Origin: a virus
Direction: 5' to 3' (one strand)
Length of the DNA: 35,567 bases
Virus record (IMG/VR): IMGVR_UViG_3300047195_000698
Coordinates: 1-35,567 of that record
This document shows positions 1 to 6,299 of the stretch, one piece after another. Under the pieces are notes generated by a model, which had not been told where the DNA came from, searched no databases, and saw only the letters and a program-made list of their open reading frames with translations. A program made the translations under genes and the position numbers. Each line of letters begins with the position of its first letter. Positions within the stretch are counted from its first letter, which is position 1.

Positions 1-127
1 AAAGACTCAAGAGATGCTCACAAAACCACTCAAATAATTGGCCTGGGGCTACATGCCATCGGTACACTCAAATTGCGATTTGAGTGAAGCCGTAGAAGCC
101 CCATCCTTCAGGGTGGGGAGTAGTCAC
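1..127 (+). mobile_element. tnpB 3'-end / omega-RNA remnant, copy 1
   Basis: This stretch is identical over all 127 bases to 962-1088. Its 3' end (GAAGCCCC, short hairpin, GGTGGGGAGTAGTCAC) matches the layout of the 3' end of the intact tnpB element at 20608-20666 (GAAGCCCC, hairpin, GGTGGGGAGTGGTCAC). Frame 1 encodes a degenerate TnpB C-terminus: RDAHKTTQIIGLGLHAIGT aligns with RDQNAALNILRLGLQSLGQ of the TnpB at 19474. I read it as a decayed IS200/IS605-type right end that keeps the guide-RNA scaffold region. The left limit may lie outside the window. If transcribed, the bases after 127 would be the guide. Confidence 0.75.
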
Positions 128-130
128 TTA

Positions 131-144
131 ATGTTAATTAACAT
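131..144. repeat. 14-bp perfect palindrome upstream of the first gene
   Basis: ATGTTAATTAACAT is its own reverse complement. It lies 15 bases before the ATG at 160, directly after the omega-RNA remnant, where an operator could sit. No regulator can be assigned. Confidence 0.35.
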
Positions 145-159
145 ATATGAGGTAATAAA

Positions 160-636
160 ATGAGCGACGATCTTATAAAGAAAGCCGAGGATATTTGTCG
201 GAAACTTGATGGGTTTCCAGTAAGGTCGCTCGATAACATAAAAGATTCTGAAATGACATTTCGGCAATTGGTAGCTGAGATCAAGCGCTTACAAGCAGCC
301 CTGATCGATTCTAGAGCTGAATATCTGAACACAATCGATGAGAACCCAGACGGAACAGCATGGACATTTGATGAGCAATCCGCAGAAAGACAAGCAGAAC
401 TGAGACACGATGCTTGCCAGAGCCTAGCGATGGAAGAGCCTATTATACTCATGCAATTGGCCGACAAAGATGCCCGGATTAAACAATTAGAACAAATCGC
501 CATCGAAGCAAAAGCAGAAGCCTTATTTCTAAATGATTCTGATGATAATTATTATCGAGTGTGGGCAGACGAAAAAGTCAAAACAATATATCACACACAA
601 GCCGCTAAGGAGTTGGTTATTCGGGTGGGAGAATAG
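160..636 (+). CDS. Hypothetical protein, coiled-coil (158 aa)
   Basis: I do not recognise a family. The protein is charged and mostly helical. A likely coiled coil lies around residues 40-60 (MTFRQLVAEIKRLQAALIDS) and another near 95-125 (rich in K, A and E). A GAGGTAAT ribosome-binding site lies at 149-156 before the ATG. The stop is followed at once by the ATG at 637, so the two are co-transcribed. Similar coiled-coil accessory proteins are common in early regions of tailed viruses, but no function can be given. Confidence 0.7.
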   Translation: MSDDLIKKAEDICRKLDGFPVRSLDNIKDSEMTFRQLVAEIKRLQAALIDSRAEYLNTIDENPDGTAWTFDEQSAERQAELRHDACQSLAMEEPIILMQLADKDARIKQLEQIAIEAKAEALFLNDSDDNYYRVWADEKVKTIYHTQAAKELVIRVGE

Positions 637-831
637 ATGTCTGTCACCAAAGCAATAGAGCTATTAGATATCTGGATTAATTTTTATTCCAAAGGAGGAG
701 GAAGGGCACATGGGCCAGATCAAGCCGCACTTGAAAAGATACGCGCTGAACTAGAACGGAATGATATGAAATATTTATCTCACGGGGTTAAGGGGCCAAG
801 AAGACCCCAGGGCGAAGGTCAAGAGACCTGA
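637..831 (+). CDS. 5' part of a gene interrupted by a 307-bp insertion
   Basis: The open frame encodes 64 aa, but only the first 48 or so residues belong to the original gene; the tail after MKYLSH is encoded by the inserted element. Removing 782-1088 joins TCTC to ATTTA and restores an in-frame reading: MKYLSH continues as LKQEGEGCDYTIGCG and on into the frame at 1151. The restored ORF would have about 145 codons. Alternatively translation of the downstream protein began at the internal ATG (766), which from memory resembles the usual N-terminus of the small EGCDYTIGCG-type viral proteins. Function is unknown. The ribosome-binding site GGTGGGAG precedes the ATG. Confidence 0.6.
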   Translation: MSVTKAIELLDIWINFYSKGGGRAHGPDQAALEKIRAELERNDMKYLSHGVKGPRRPQGEGQET

Positions 832-871
832 GACCCTCGCCCTTCAGGGTAGGGATGAATTGGCCCCTTAA
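788..871. repeat. Nested hairpin inside the insertion
   Basis: TTAAGGGGCCAA (788-799) and TTGGCCCCTTAA (860-871) are a perfect 12-bp inverted repeat. Inside it AGGGCGA pairs with TCGCCCT and AGGTC with GACCT around an AAGA loop. The bases at 831-858 (ACCCTCGCCCTTCAGGGTAG and on) resemble a diverged version of the GAAGCCCC...TTCAGGGTGGGGAGT omega-RNA end, so this could be the subterminal palindrome of an IS end or a second, unrelated omega-RNA-like end. Confidence 0.6.
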
Positions 872-961
872 AGGATTACTTTCTTGCGCCTCCATCTTAA
901 GCGAAAAGTATAAATATCATTAGGTTATATAGATATTGTTTGGTTTGTCTCTAGCAGTTGA

Positions 962-1088
962 AAAGACTCAAGAGATGCTCACAAAACCACTCAAATAATT
1001 GGCCTGGGGCTACATGCCATCGGTACACTCAAATTGCGATTTGAGTGAAGCCGTAGAAGCCCCATCCTTCAGGGTGGGGAGTAGTCAC
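962..1088 (+). mobile_element. tnpB 3'-end / omega-RNA remnant, copy 2
   Basis: This is identical to 1-127, which implies a recent duplication or gene conversion. A TATA-like element 45-60 bases upstream (AAAAGTATAAATA, 904-916) could drive a short RNA ending in the GTAGTCAC scaffold end. The presumptive guide would be the first bases of the interrupted gene (from 1089). Confidence 0.75.
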
Positions 1089-1150
1089 ATTTAAAACAAG
1101 AAGGCGAGGGGTGTGATTATACTATTGGATGTGGTAGTGTATTAATTCCC

Positions 1151-1381
1151 TTGACGGAAGATACAGAAAAGGAAATAAAATCAGTTTTAGAACATTATGG
1201 GGTTATTAATGACGAGGAAAGGCGATTATCAGAATGTATGGTGTTTGAGTATTTCTTTGATGTAATGCCACTTTATGATGCTTTAGTTAAAGAAAGTCAA
1301 AATATAGAGTATGAGCAAAAGAAAAGAGATTTGGTTAAAGCCATCAATAAAATGACAGAAGAGTATATTTCTATGAAGTAG
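1151..1381 (+). CDS. 3' part of the interrupted gene
   Basis: The frame is open from 1085, just inside the insertion, and reads HLKQEGEGCDYTIGCG before the first usable start, a TTG at 1151. The 76-aa remnant is acidic and helical (EDTEKEIKSVLEHYG, later EYEQKKRDLVKAINKM). The EGCDYTIGCG segment looks like the most conserved part and lies upstream of the TTG, so the product from this start is probably truncated and may not be functional. Unknown function. Confidence 0.5.
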   Translation: MTEDTEKEIKSVLEHYGVINDEERRLSECMVFEYFFDVMPLYDALVKESQNIEYEQKKRDLVKAINKMTEEYISMK

Positions 1382-1390
1382 GTGATATTC

Positions 1391-1840
1391 TTGGGCATGT
1401 TCGATGAAATGAATATAGAAGTAGATTGTCCTTACTGTGGTCGAAAAATTACAGGATTTCAAACCAAGAGCGGACGATGTAATTTACACATCTATTTACC
1501 TGGCGACGTAGTGGATGAAGACGATAGCGACGAGTATTATAATTCTGACGAGGAGCCTGCAAAGTTCTATTGTTACTCAAGTTGTGATCATAGATATGAA
1601 GAGGGTAAAAAACGCCTTGATTATCAAGTTCTGCATCTTGCTAAATGGGTTTGGTGTTACGTTACAATCCCCGTAGAAAATCACATTATTTCACCAGATA
1701 GAGAGAAGTGGAAAATAGAGTTTGAAGTTCGAGAAGAAGACGGATACTCTGTTTGTAATACTTCAGAAGTTCCGTTAGATGTTAAAGCCTTTAATGCTAA
1801 AATAGAGGAACTGGAGAAGAAGATGGAGAAAAAAAGATGA
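1391..1840 (+). CDS. Small zinc-ribbon-like viral protein (149 aa)
   Basis: The start is placed at TTG 1391 because it gives the N-terminus MGMFDE, which I recognise as typical of a widespread phage family with CPYCG followed by FQTK. AGGTGAT at 1380-1386 has suitable spacing. A GTG at 1382 would add three residues. CPYCG lies near residue 15, and a second pair of cysteines (CYSSCDH) near residue 73. The C-terminus is charged and coiled (KIEELEKKMEKK). It overlaps the next start by ATGA. A metal-binding role is likely, function unknown. Confidence 0.7.
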   Translation: MGMFDEMNIEVDCPYCGRKITGFQTKSGRCNLHIYLPGDVVDEDDSDEYYNSDEEPAKFYCYSSCDHRYEEGKKRLDYQVLHLAKWVWCYVTIPVENHIISPDREKWKIEFEVREEDGYSVCNTSEVPLDVKAFNAKIEELEKKMEKKR

Positions 1841-2064
1841 AATTAAAAATAACGACGCACTTAAAAACTGGAGAAGAATTTGTCGAGTATATTGAATCTG
1901 ATTTAGAAATGGATAGAGACGAAATTAATGCTAGGGTTCTTTTCTTTACGGGCGCAATTTCTGCGGAAAAAGACGGCAAAATATACATTATACCGCCAGA
2001 AAATGTAAAATATGTGACATTTGAGTTAGCGGAGCAACTATGTACGCCTCTGAACCCGAAGTAA
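1837..2064 (+). CDS. Hypothetical protein (75 aa)
   Basis: The ATGA overlap with the upstream gene suggests translational coupling. The predicted pattern is beta strands with an acidic middle (ESDLEMDRDE) and a C-terminal strand (KIYIIPPENVKYVTFEL). No motif recognised. Confidence 0.65.
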   Translation: MKLKITTHLKTGEEFVEYIESDLEMDRDEINARVLFFTGAISAEKDGKIYIIPPENVKYVTFELAEQLCTPLNPK

Positions 2065-2420
2065 CCCTCTGGATGGAGTCTAGGGGCTATAGTGTATTAA
2101 AATCTTTAAATAAGATCTCTTATTTTAAAGATAAAGGTCGGATTAGATCTCATGTAAACTTTAATCAGGCCGCGAGTGAATTCTGTTATTCACGAAGTGA
2201 ATACAGGCACGGAACAGAAGGTCAGATTCTTAATGAACTTGGAAAAATCGCGAAGGTAAAAGATATAATTCTCAGGGCAGAGAATGGGTATGTTCTTGTT
2301 CGAATGGGAGAAAAAGGACCCGCTGTAATCTCAAGGGAAGAAGTAGACGATTCGGATGGAATAAAGAGGAAAAGAATGACGAAACACAAGATTAAGAAGG
2401 AGATTAAAAATGTCGATTAA
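2040..2420 (+). CDS. Hypothetical protein, basic C-terminus (126 aa)
   Basis: It overlaps the preceding gene by 25 bases and the next by 11. The last 20 residues are rich in lysine and arginine (KRKRMTKHKIKKEIK), which suggests nucleic-acid contact. No family recognised. Confidence 0.6.
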   Translation: MYASEPEVTLWMESRGYSVLKSLNKISYFKDKGRIRSHVNFNQAASEFCYSRSEYRHGTEGQILNELGKIAKVKDIILRAENGYVLVRMGEKGPAVISREEVDDSDGIKRKRMTKHKIKKEIKNVD

Positions 2421-3327
2421 GTGTTTTTACCACAGCGGAGATTTAGATGGATGGTGCAGTGGAGCAATCGTAAAATATAAGTTCCCAGAGGCAGAACTAT
2501 TTCCAATTAATTATGGAGATGCATTCCCTTGGGATGAGATTAAAAAAGATGATATAGTTTATATGGTCGATTTCAGTCTTAAGCCTTTAGAAATGGATAA
2601 ACTGGCTAGATTTTTAGGGCTTAAAGATTGCCGCGCAAGCGATAATTTCTTTTGGTTTGACCATCACAAGGGCATTATTGAGGATATGGAGGCTCTTAAG
2701 ATTTTGCCCAATGGTTGCTGGATTCGAGGTTATCGGCAAACTGGGGTTGCAGCCTGTGAATTAACCTGGCGGTATCTGTTCGGATCTGTAGTGCCAGATC
2801 ATATTAGGCTGTTAAGTTTGTATGATGTGTGGCAGCACAATGATGTAGATTTTGATTGGGATAATTATATTGAACCATTCCAATATGGATGTAAATATAA
2901 AGCGAAAGATCCCTCTAGGGATTGGACTTTTTGGAATAAGTTTTTTGGTTTTAGTCAGTCTCGCCCTAAAGAAGTTTTAGATTTTATACATTACCTTCTT
3001 GATTTTGGCTTCCCTATTAAATCTTATATTGAAGATCGATTCGAATCTACTTTAGAAACTAAATCATTTACTATAGATTGGGAAGGATATAAATGCCTAG
3101 TAGTTAATTCAGATCCTTACATCGCAAACTATATGACCAGATCTCAAGCATTTAAGGGATGTGATATAGCTATTAACTTTGTAAATGTTAAGAATCAATA
3201 TTGGGTAGTGAATTTACGTGCAGTAAGTGAGTGTATAGATCTCTCTGTCCTTGCGAAGAAGTATGGAGGCGGAGGACATCGATTGTCTGCGGGGTTTATA
3301 AGCAACACTTTGCCATTTGTTAGGTGA
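2410..3327 (+). CDS. DHH-family phosphoesterase (305 aa)
   Basis: DHH/DHHA1 enzymes hydrolyse phosphodiester bonds of short oligonucleotides or cyclic dinucleotides using two Mn ions. Visible motifs: motif I HSGDLDGW (residues 8-14, D11 and D13), motif II VDFS near residue 53, motif III FDHHKG (D84-H85-H86), an aspartate in YDVW near 138, and the C-terminal DHHA1 signature GGGGHRLSAGF around residues 287-297. All metal-binding motifs are present, so it should be active. It resembles NrnA/oligoribonuclease-type and predicted archaeal DHH proteins; RNA-primer or nanoRNA turnover during replication is an inference. Confidence 0.85.
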   Translation: MSIKCFYHSGDLDGWCSGAIVKYKFPEAELFPINYGDAFPWDEIKKDDIVYMVDFSLKPLEMDKLARFLGLKDCRASDNFFWFDHHKGIIEDMEALKILPNGCWIRGYRQTGVAACELTWRYLFGSVVPDHIRLLSLYDVWQHNDVDFDWDNYIEPFQYGCKYKAKDPSRDWTFWNKFFGFSQSRPKEVLDFIHYLLDFGFPIKSYIEDRFESTLETKSFTIDWEGYKCLVVNSDPYIANYMTRSQAFKGCDIAINFVNVKNQYWVVNLRAVSECIDLSVLAKKYGGGGHRLSAGFISNTLPFVR

Positions 3328-3334
3328 TAGAGAC

Positions 3335-3544
3335 GTGATCGACCTTAATCAAGCTGAGATAATTTGTAAACGTATAGAGATGGGTTATGTTAGAACTAAT
3401 CTTGGTTTTTATGATTTGAAGGAAATTCTCACAGCAGAGCATCAAGCTCTGAAATGGTTTCCAGAACTGGTCGAGGAATTAAAAATTGCGCGGGATAGAA
3501 TAAGGAAGTTAGAGGATTATCAAGATGGATTGGAGTGTGTATGA
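3335..3544 (+). CDS. Hypothetical protein (69 aa)
   Basis: The start is GTG 3335, with AGGTGAT (3322-3328) ideally spaced; a TTG at 3317 would lie upstream of that site. The protein is helical, with a C-terminal heptad-like segment (LVEELKIARDRIRKLEDY). It ends in an ATGA overlap with the next gene. Unknown function. Confidence 0.6.
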   Translation: MIDLNQAEIICKRIEMGYVRTNLGFYDLKEILTAEHQALKWFPELVEELKIARDRIRKLEDYQDGLECV

Positions 3545-3726
3545 AACAACTAACAATATTCGAAGAGACGGTAGATCTCGTTGGGATGGAAATCGTAGAG
3601 GAAAACGCCAGCACAATCATTTTGAGAGACATAGACAAAATTGATAATGACCCTGCGGAGTTTTATATCCTTAGGAGTGAAATTCCAAAGCTGATAGAGG
3701 GACTGAAACAGTTTATGGAGGGCTAG
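3541..3726 (+). CDS. Hypothetical protein (61 aa)
   Basis: ATG at 3541 forms an ATGA overlap with the upstream stop; a GTG at 3535 is also in frame. The N-terminus MKQLTIFEETVDLVGMEIV is followed by a short acidic stretch and a helix. No recognised motif. Confidence 0.6.
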   Translation: MKQLTIFEETVDLVGMEIVEENASTIILRDIDKIDNDPAEFYILRSEIPKLIEGLKQFMEG

Positions 3727-3727
3727 T

Positions 3728-4369
3728 ATGATTCTGTCGGGCCAGGATATCAAAAGGTTTGGGCTTCTTTTAAATGCTAAAGATAGTAACTATCAAGCTC
3801 AAGGTTGTGATATTCGGGTAGAAAAAGTTTTTAAAACTGTAAACAAACCCTTCGGAGAAAAGATAGTTGAAGAAGACTATGTTGAGCCCGTAGTTCAGCG
3901 AGAAAAAATGTTTAAATTTAATTGTACCGCTCAGGTATGGGGTGAAAATGATAAGTTTTTATACTACTGGATTCCACCAGAAAGTGCGGTTTTATTTAAG
4001 ATTATGGAGACGGCGGATTTGACTCCAAAACTCGATACAATAGGGGATGTTTGGGAAGAGTCTGGGAGAACGTGGAATAATATTCAACACATAACTCGTT
4101 ATTTCAACGCCTACATCCTCCCCAAATCTTCCCTCTCGCGCAGGGGCATCATAGTACACTCTGCCTGGTGGGATGCGGGATATAAAGGATCGGGGTTTGT
4201 ATTAGTAAAAACTACAGATAATCCGTTAAAGATAAAGCCGGGAGCAGAGTTTGCCCAGATGGTCTTTTTAGAGGGAACTCCAACAGAGAGAGTTTATGAG
4301 GGGCAGTATCAGGGAGAGAATTTGAGTCTTGAATCTTGTAGCGAGCTTATAGAATGTGTGTCTTCTTAA
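3728..4369 (+). CDS. dUTPase / dCTP deaminase family protein (213 aa)
   Basis: The protein belongs to the trimeric dUTPase/Dcd superfamily. The N-terminus MILSGQDIKR is typical of Dcd-like members. LPKSSLSRRGIIVHSAWWDAGYKG (about residues 137-160, shown in pieces: the PKSSLSRRG motif and the DAGYKG motif) corresponds to the nucleotide and catalytic motifs, and KPGAEFAQMVF near residue 175 to the next conserved motif. Family members hydrolyse dUTP to dUMP or deaminate dCTP; I cannot tell which. With ThyA at 15657 and the uracil glycosylase fusion at 23211 it fits a role in keeping uracil out of viral DNA. Confidence 0.8.
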   Translation: MILSGQDIKRFGLLLNAKDSNYQAQGCDIRVEKVFKTVNKPFGEKIVEEDYVEPVVQREKMFKFNCTAQVWGENDKFLYYWIPPESAVLFKIMETADLTPKLDTIGDVWEESGRTWNNIQHITRYFNAYILPKSSLSRRGIIVHSAWWDAGYKGSGFVLVKTTDNPLKIKPGAEFAQMVFLEGTPTERVYEGQYQGENLSLESCSELIECVSS

Positions 4370-4374
4370 GCGAC

Positions 4375-4388
4375 AGGGTTAAATAGCT
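4375..4388 (+). promoter_or_regulatory. TATA-like promoter
   Basis: AGGGTTAAATAGC lies about 28 bases before the ATG at 4408, the spacing seen at other presumed leaderless starts here. The match is weaker than at the other promoters. Confidence 0.4.
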
Positions 4389-4407
4389 TCCAAGCATAGA
4401 GATTACT

Positions 4408-4726
4408 ATGAAAAAGATGTTAGAAGAATTGAAGAGATTAGATCCAAGCACATATTGGACCGTGATGAGAAATTTATCCCCCGCGCGGCATTAATGAGTC
4501 AGGAGAAGGTTTAACTGAGATTGGAGAAGATATTTTACAAGGGCATATACAAAGGGCGATAGCGGAAAAAGGTTGGTTGTGGGGATTTTCTGTCCGCTTT
4601 CCTAATACGGACTTTAGCGGAGTAATATCAAAAGATGTTGGAAATAGTTTTATAAAACTAATAGGAGACTCACCCTCTAAAGCTATTCTCGCAACCTATG
4701 TGGAGGCTCTTAAGAATGTCATTTGA
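4408..4726 (+). pseudogene. Frameshifted (or +1 recoded) small viral protein
   Basis: From ATG 4408 one frame gives 28 residues ending LSPARH and a stop at 4492-4494. From the CCCCC run at 4478-4482 the next frame is open to 4726 and reads like a real protein (INESGEGLTEIGEDILQG, WGFSVRFPNTDF, GDSPSKAILATYVEAL). Shifting by +1 at TCC-CCC-G, or deleting one C, yields a continuous protein of about 105 aa with LSPRGINESGEG across the junction. The C-terminal part resembles phage proteins in which a substrate-like GDSP segment precedes AILATYVEAL. It may be a sequencing or assembly error, a real mutation or programmed frameshifting. Confidence 0.65.
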
Positions 4727-4925
4727 TCTCTCCGACCTTTTCGTTGTCCACGCAGGCAAACCTTGCTGGGGGTGTAATTTTCTCCATACCGAGATAATTA
4801 CTATGCAAGGAGAAGATTTTATCTGTAAAAAGAACAACTTAATTTTGGGAAGAATAAGGAAAATAATGGATGGTTGTATAGTTCCGCGGGAAATTGTAAA
4901 GGGGTGCTGGCGTGTGCGAGATTGA
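4716..4925 (+). CDS. Hypothetical cysteine-containing protein (69 aa)
   Basis: The start at ATG 4716 is chosen because GGAGG (4702-4706) lies nine bases upstream; an ATG at 4698 is also in frame. It begins inside the end of the frameshifted gene. CWGC near residue 20 and further cysteines (FICKK, MDGCIV, KGCWR) suggest a metal site. Unknown function. Confidence 0.6.
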   Translation: MSFDLSDLFVVHAGKPCWGCNFLHTEIITMQGEDFICKKNNLILGRIRKIMDGCIVPREIVKGCWRVRD

Positions 4926-5286
4926 AGAGTATTCAATTTATACTTATGATGAAAACGGGCGTGAAAGAGAATATTTAATTACAGATATGGAGAAATTTTT
5001 AGAATCTCAGGAAAGCCTTGATAAGCTGTTGGATGAACTAGAGTCTAGAGTAGGTTTTCAGAAAGATTTGAAGTATGGACTAGAAAATAACTTTATGGGA
5101 TGTTATGACGAAAAAACCAATTTTGATTCTTCAGAGGAGGAAATTGAGTATCTAGGGATGGCAATTGAAAGCAACTTAAAAGTAATCCAAAAAGTAAGAG
5201 AATATTTGGGTCTCAATCCGGAGCCAAATATTAAGCCGTCAATTTTAACAATAGAGTTTTTGAAAAGAAATGCGAGGTATAATTAA
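4912..5286 (+). CDS. Hypothetical acidic protein (124 aa)
   Basis: It starts with GTG, overlapping the previous stop by 14 bases, with AAGGGGTG just upstream. Long acidic helices (EKFLESQESLDKLLDELES) make up the body. No family recognised. The next ATG follows its stop directly. Confidence 0.6.
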   Translation: MCEIEEYSIYTYDENGREREYLITDMEKFLESQESLDKLLDELESRVGFQKDLKYGLENNFMGCYDEKTNFDSSEEEIEYLGMAIESNLKVIQKVREYLGLNPEPNIKPSILTIEFLKRNARYN

Positions 5287-5544
5287 ATGTTCGACGAAGA
5301 TGATGAAGTAATAGGGAAAAAGGTAGAAAGAATTGACCACTTTGATAGATATTTTGCTGAGGTAGTGAAGATAAACCTCTCTACGGGGCCTACAATCACC
5401 GGGAAGCTTGTAGAAATTGATGAAATCTGGATCGTAGTTCAGAAGAATGATGGAGATGAGGTATCTATCCGAAAGAAGGGAGTTTATGCAATTGGGATGG
5501 TGAAGCCAAGGTATAGTGATGGGGAAGATTTTAGGGCAGATTAA
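5287..5544 (+). CDS. Possible Sm/Hfq-like small protein (85 aa)
   Basis: The central segment TITGKLVEIDEIWIVVQKN followed by GDEVSIRKKGVYAIGMV has the strand pattern and spacing of an Sm fold: bent strands with a G-[KR]-L turn, then a terminal strand with an I-R pair. The N-terminal 20 residues (DEDDEVIGKKVERIDHF) and the C-terminus are acidic. Sm/Hfq proteins bind RNA as rings; the assignment rests only on this pattern. Its stop codon lies in the hairpin 5538-5560. Confidence 0.4.
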   Translation: MFDEDDEVIGKKVERIDHFDRYFAEVVKINLSTGPTITGKLVEIDEIWIVVQKNDGDEVSIRKKGVYAIGMVKPRYSDGEDFRAD

Positions 5545-5560
5545 GAAAAATTCTTAATCT
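5538..5560 (+). terminator. 10-bp hairpin at the end of a transcription unit
   Basis: AGATTAAGAA, AAA loop, TTCTTAATCT is a perfect inverted repeat overlapping the stop codon at 5542-5544, with the next promoter starting at 5562. It is a candidate terminator or RNA-processing/stability element. GGCAGATTAAGAA recurs at 22018-22030 after another gene end. Confidence 0.5.
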
Positions 5561-5561
5561 C

Positions 5562-5578
5562 CGCCAAGTATTTATAGT
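5562..5578 (+). promoter_or_regulatory. Archaeal TATA-box promoter
   Basis: CCGCCAAGTATTTATAG: the same 5' flank and TATA box recur at 12764-12780 (CCGCCAAGTTTTTATAG), which suggests a BRE plus TATA pair recognised by TFB/TBP. The ATG at 5599 is about 28 bases from the TATA centre, though a ribosome-binding site (GTGAGGAG) also lies in between. Confidence 0.7.
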
Positions 5579-5598
5579 TTGAGTGAGGAGTAGGTAGT

Positions 5599-5934
5599 AT
5601 GAATGGATTCGATATCAAAAGAGCACTAGATCTAAAAGATAGATTAATCGCCAAGGAAAGCGAGATTTTTCCTGGTATAGTTGGGTTGCCCGAGGAATTG
5701 TTTGAGATTCTAGTCTCTAACTGGGGTTATTTCGGAGCGATTGATAGAATTAAAGAACTAGAGGGTCACATTATATTGATCAGGGCTTATAAATTAATCA
5801 TTTCCATGAACGAAGAATGTCTTACAGGAAGAAAATGTACTCTACATTGTGAGGAAGATTACTTGAATTGTCCCGATATTGAGCACTTTAAAAAGCTGGC
5901 GCGAGAGGAGTTAGAGAAGGAAGGAGTGATTTGA
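5599..5934 (+). CDS. Hypothetical protein (111 aa)
   Basis: This is the first gene of a transcription unit. The N-terminal two thirds are helical; the C-terminal part has four cysteines (EECLTGRKCTLHCEEDYLNC), a possible metal site. It ends in a TTGA overlap. Unknown function. Confidence 0.65.
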   Translation: MNGFDIKRALDLKDRLIAKESEIFPGIVGLPEELFEILVSNWGYFGAIDRIKELEGHIILIRAYKLIISMNEECLTGRKCTLHCEEDYLNCPDIEHFKKLAREELEKEGVI

Positions 5935-5936
5935 AT

Positions 5937-6299
5937 ATGGAATTTAATCAAGAAGAGATAAAAAATATGTGGTTTAAAGCCGTTGAAGGGGCGCTGGTAA
6001 TTTGGAGAGATAGAGCGAGAGGTCTTTTTAATATTTCTTGTTGTCCGTTTTGTGAGATTGAGGGTTTACTTAATCAACATGACAATTGTAGTTCTTGTAT
6101 TTTGGGCAATTGTTTGACCTCTCCTTATGGGATGTGGCAATATTATGGAACCTCCAAATTCGGAGCTAAAAAGTCTGCGGGCGATATGGTTAAAATGCTG
6201 GAAGCTTATAGGGACGGGGATATGAATCTATTCAGGAAATACTTAAATTATTGGGATGATGACAATGAGGTCTGTGTTTTTGAGGAGGCCTCTGCGTGA
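5937..6299 (+). CDS. Cysteine-rich hypothetical protein (120 aa)
   Basis: The start is ATG 5937 because GGAGTGAT (5923-5930) is six bases upstream; a TTG at 5931 is also possible. Six or more cysteines cluster at residues 30-60 (SCCPFCEIEG, NCSSCILGNCL), the pattern of a zinc-binding domain followed by helices. I recognise it as a type seen in phage genomes but know no function. GTGA overlap with the ligase gene. Confidence 0.65.
   Translation: MEFNQEEIKNMWFKAVEGALVIWRDRARGLFNISCCPFCEIEGLLNQHDNCSSCILGNCLTSPYGMWQYYGTSKFGAKKSAGDMVKMLEAYRDGDMNLFRKYLNYWDDDNEVCVFEEASA

Larger units (their letters stand above)
782..1088. mobile_element. 307-bp non-autonomous IS200/IS605-derived insertion
   Basis: The boundaries come from reconstructing the split gene; a shared CA dinucleotide leaves a 1-base uncertainty on each side, and there is no target-site duplication, as expected for IS200/IS605-type transposition. 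Inside are, in order, a strong hairpin (788-871), a 20-bp segment TTAAGCGAAAAGTATAAATA (897-916) that recurs exactly at the left end of the tnpB element (19426-19445) and carries a TATA box, and the 127-bp tnpB-3'/omega-RNA remnant (962-1088). No transposase is encoded. It may be one deletion derivative or two nested insertions. Confidence 0.75.

Noticed and set aside
138-503. Minus-strand ORF of 121 aa
   Set aside because: It lies opposite the 160-636 gene, has no ribosome-binding site and has a serine/cysteine-rich composition typical of an antisense shadow.
1-1088. The two 127-bp repeats as attachment sites or a CRISPR array
   Set aside because: Only two copies exist, 834 bases apart, and their sequence matches the right end of the tnpB element, which explains them better.
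3040-3060. GATTCGAATC as a tRNA T-loop
   Set aside because: It lies in the DHH gene and no acceptor or anticodon stems surround it; no tRNA was found in the window.
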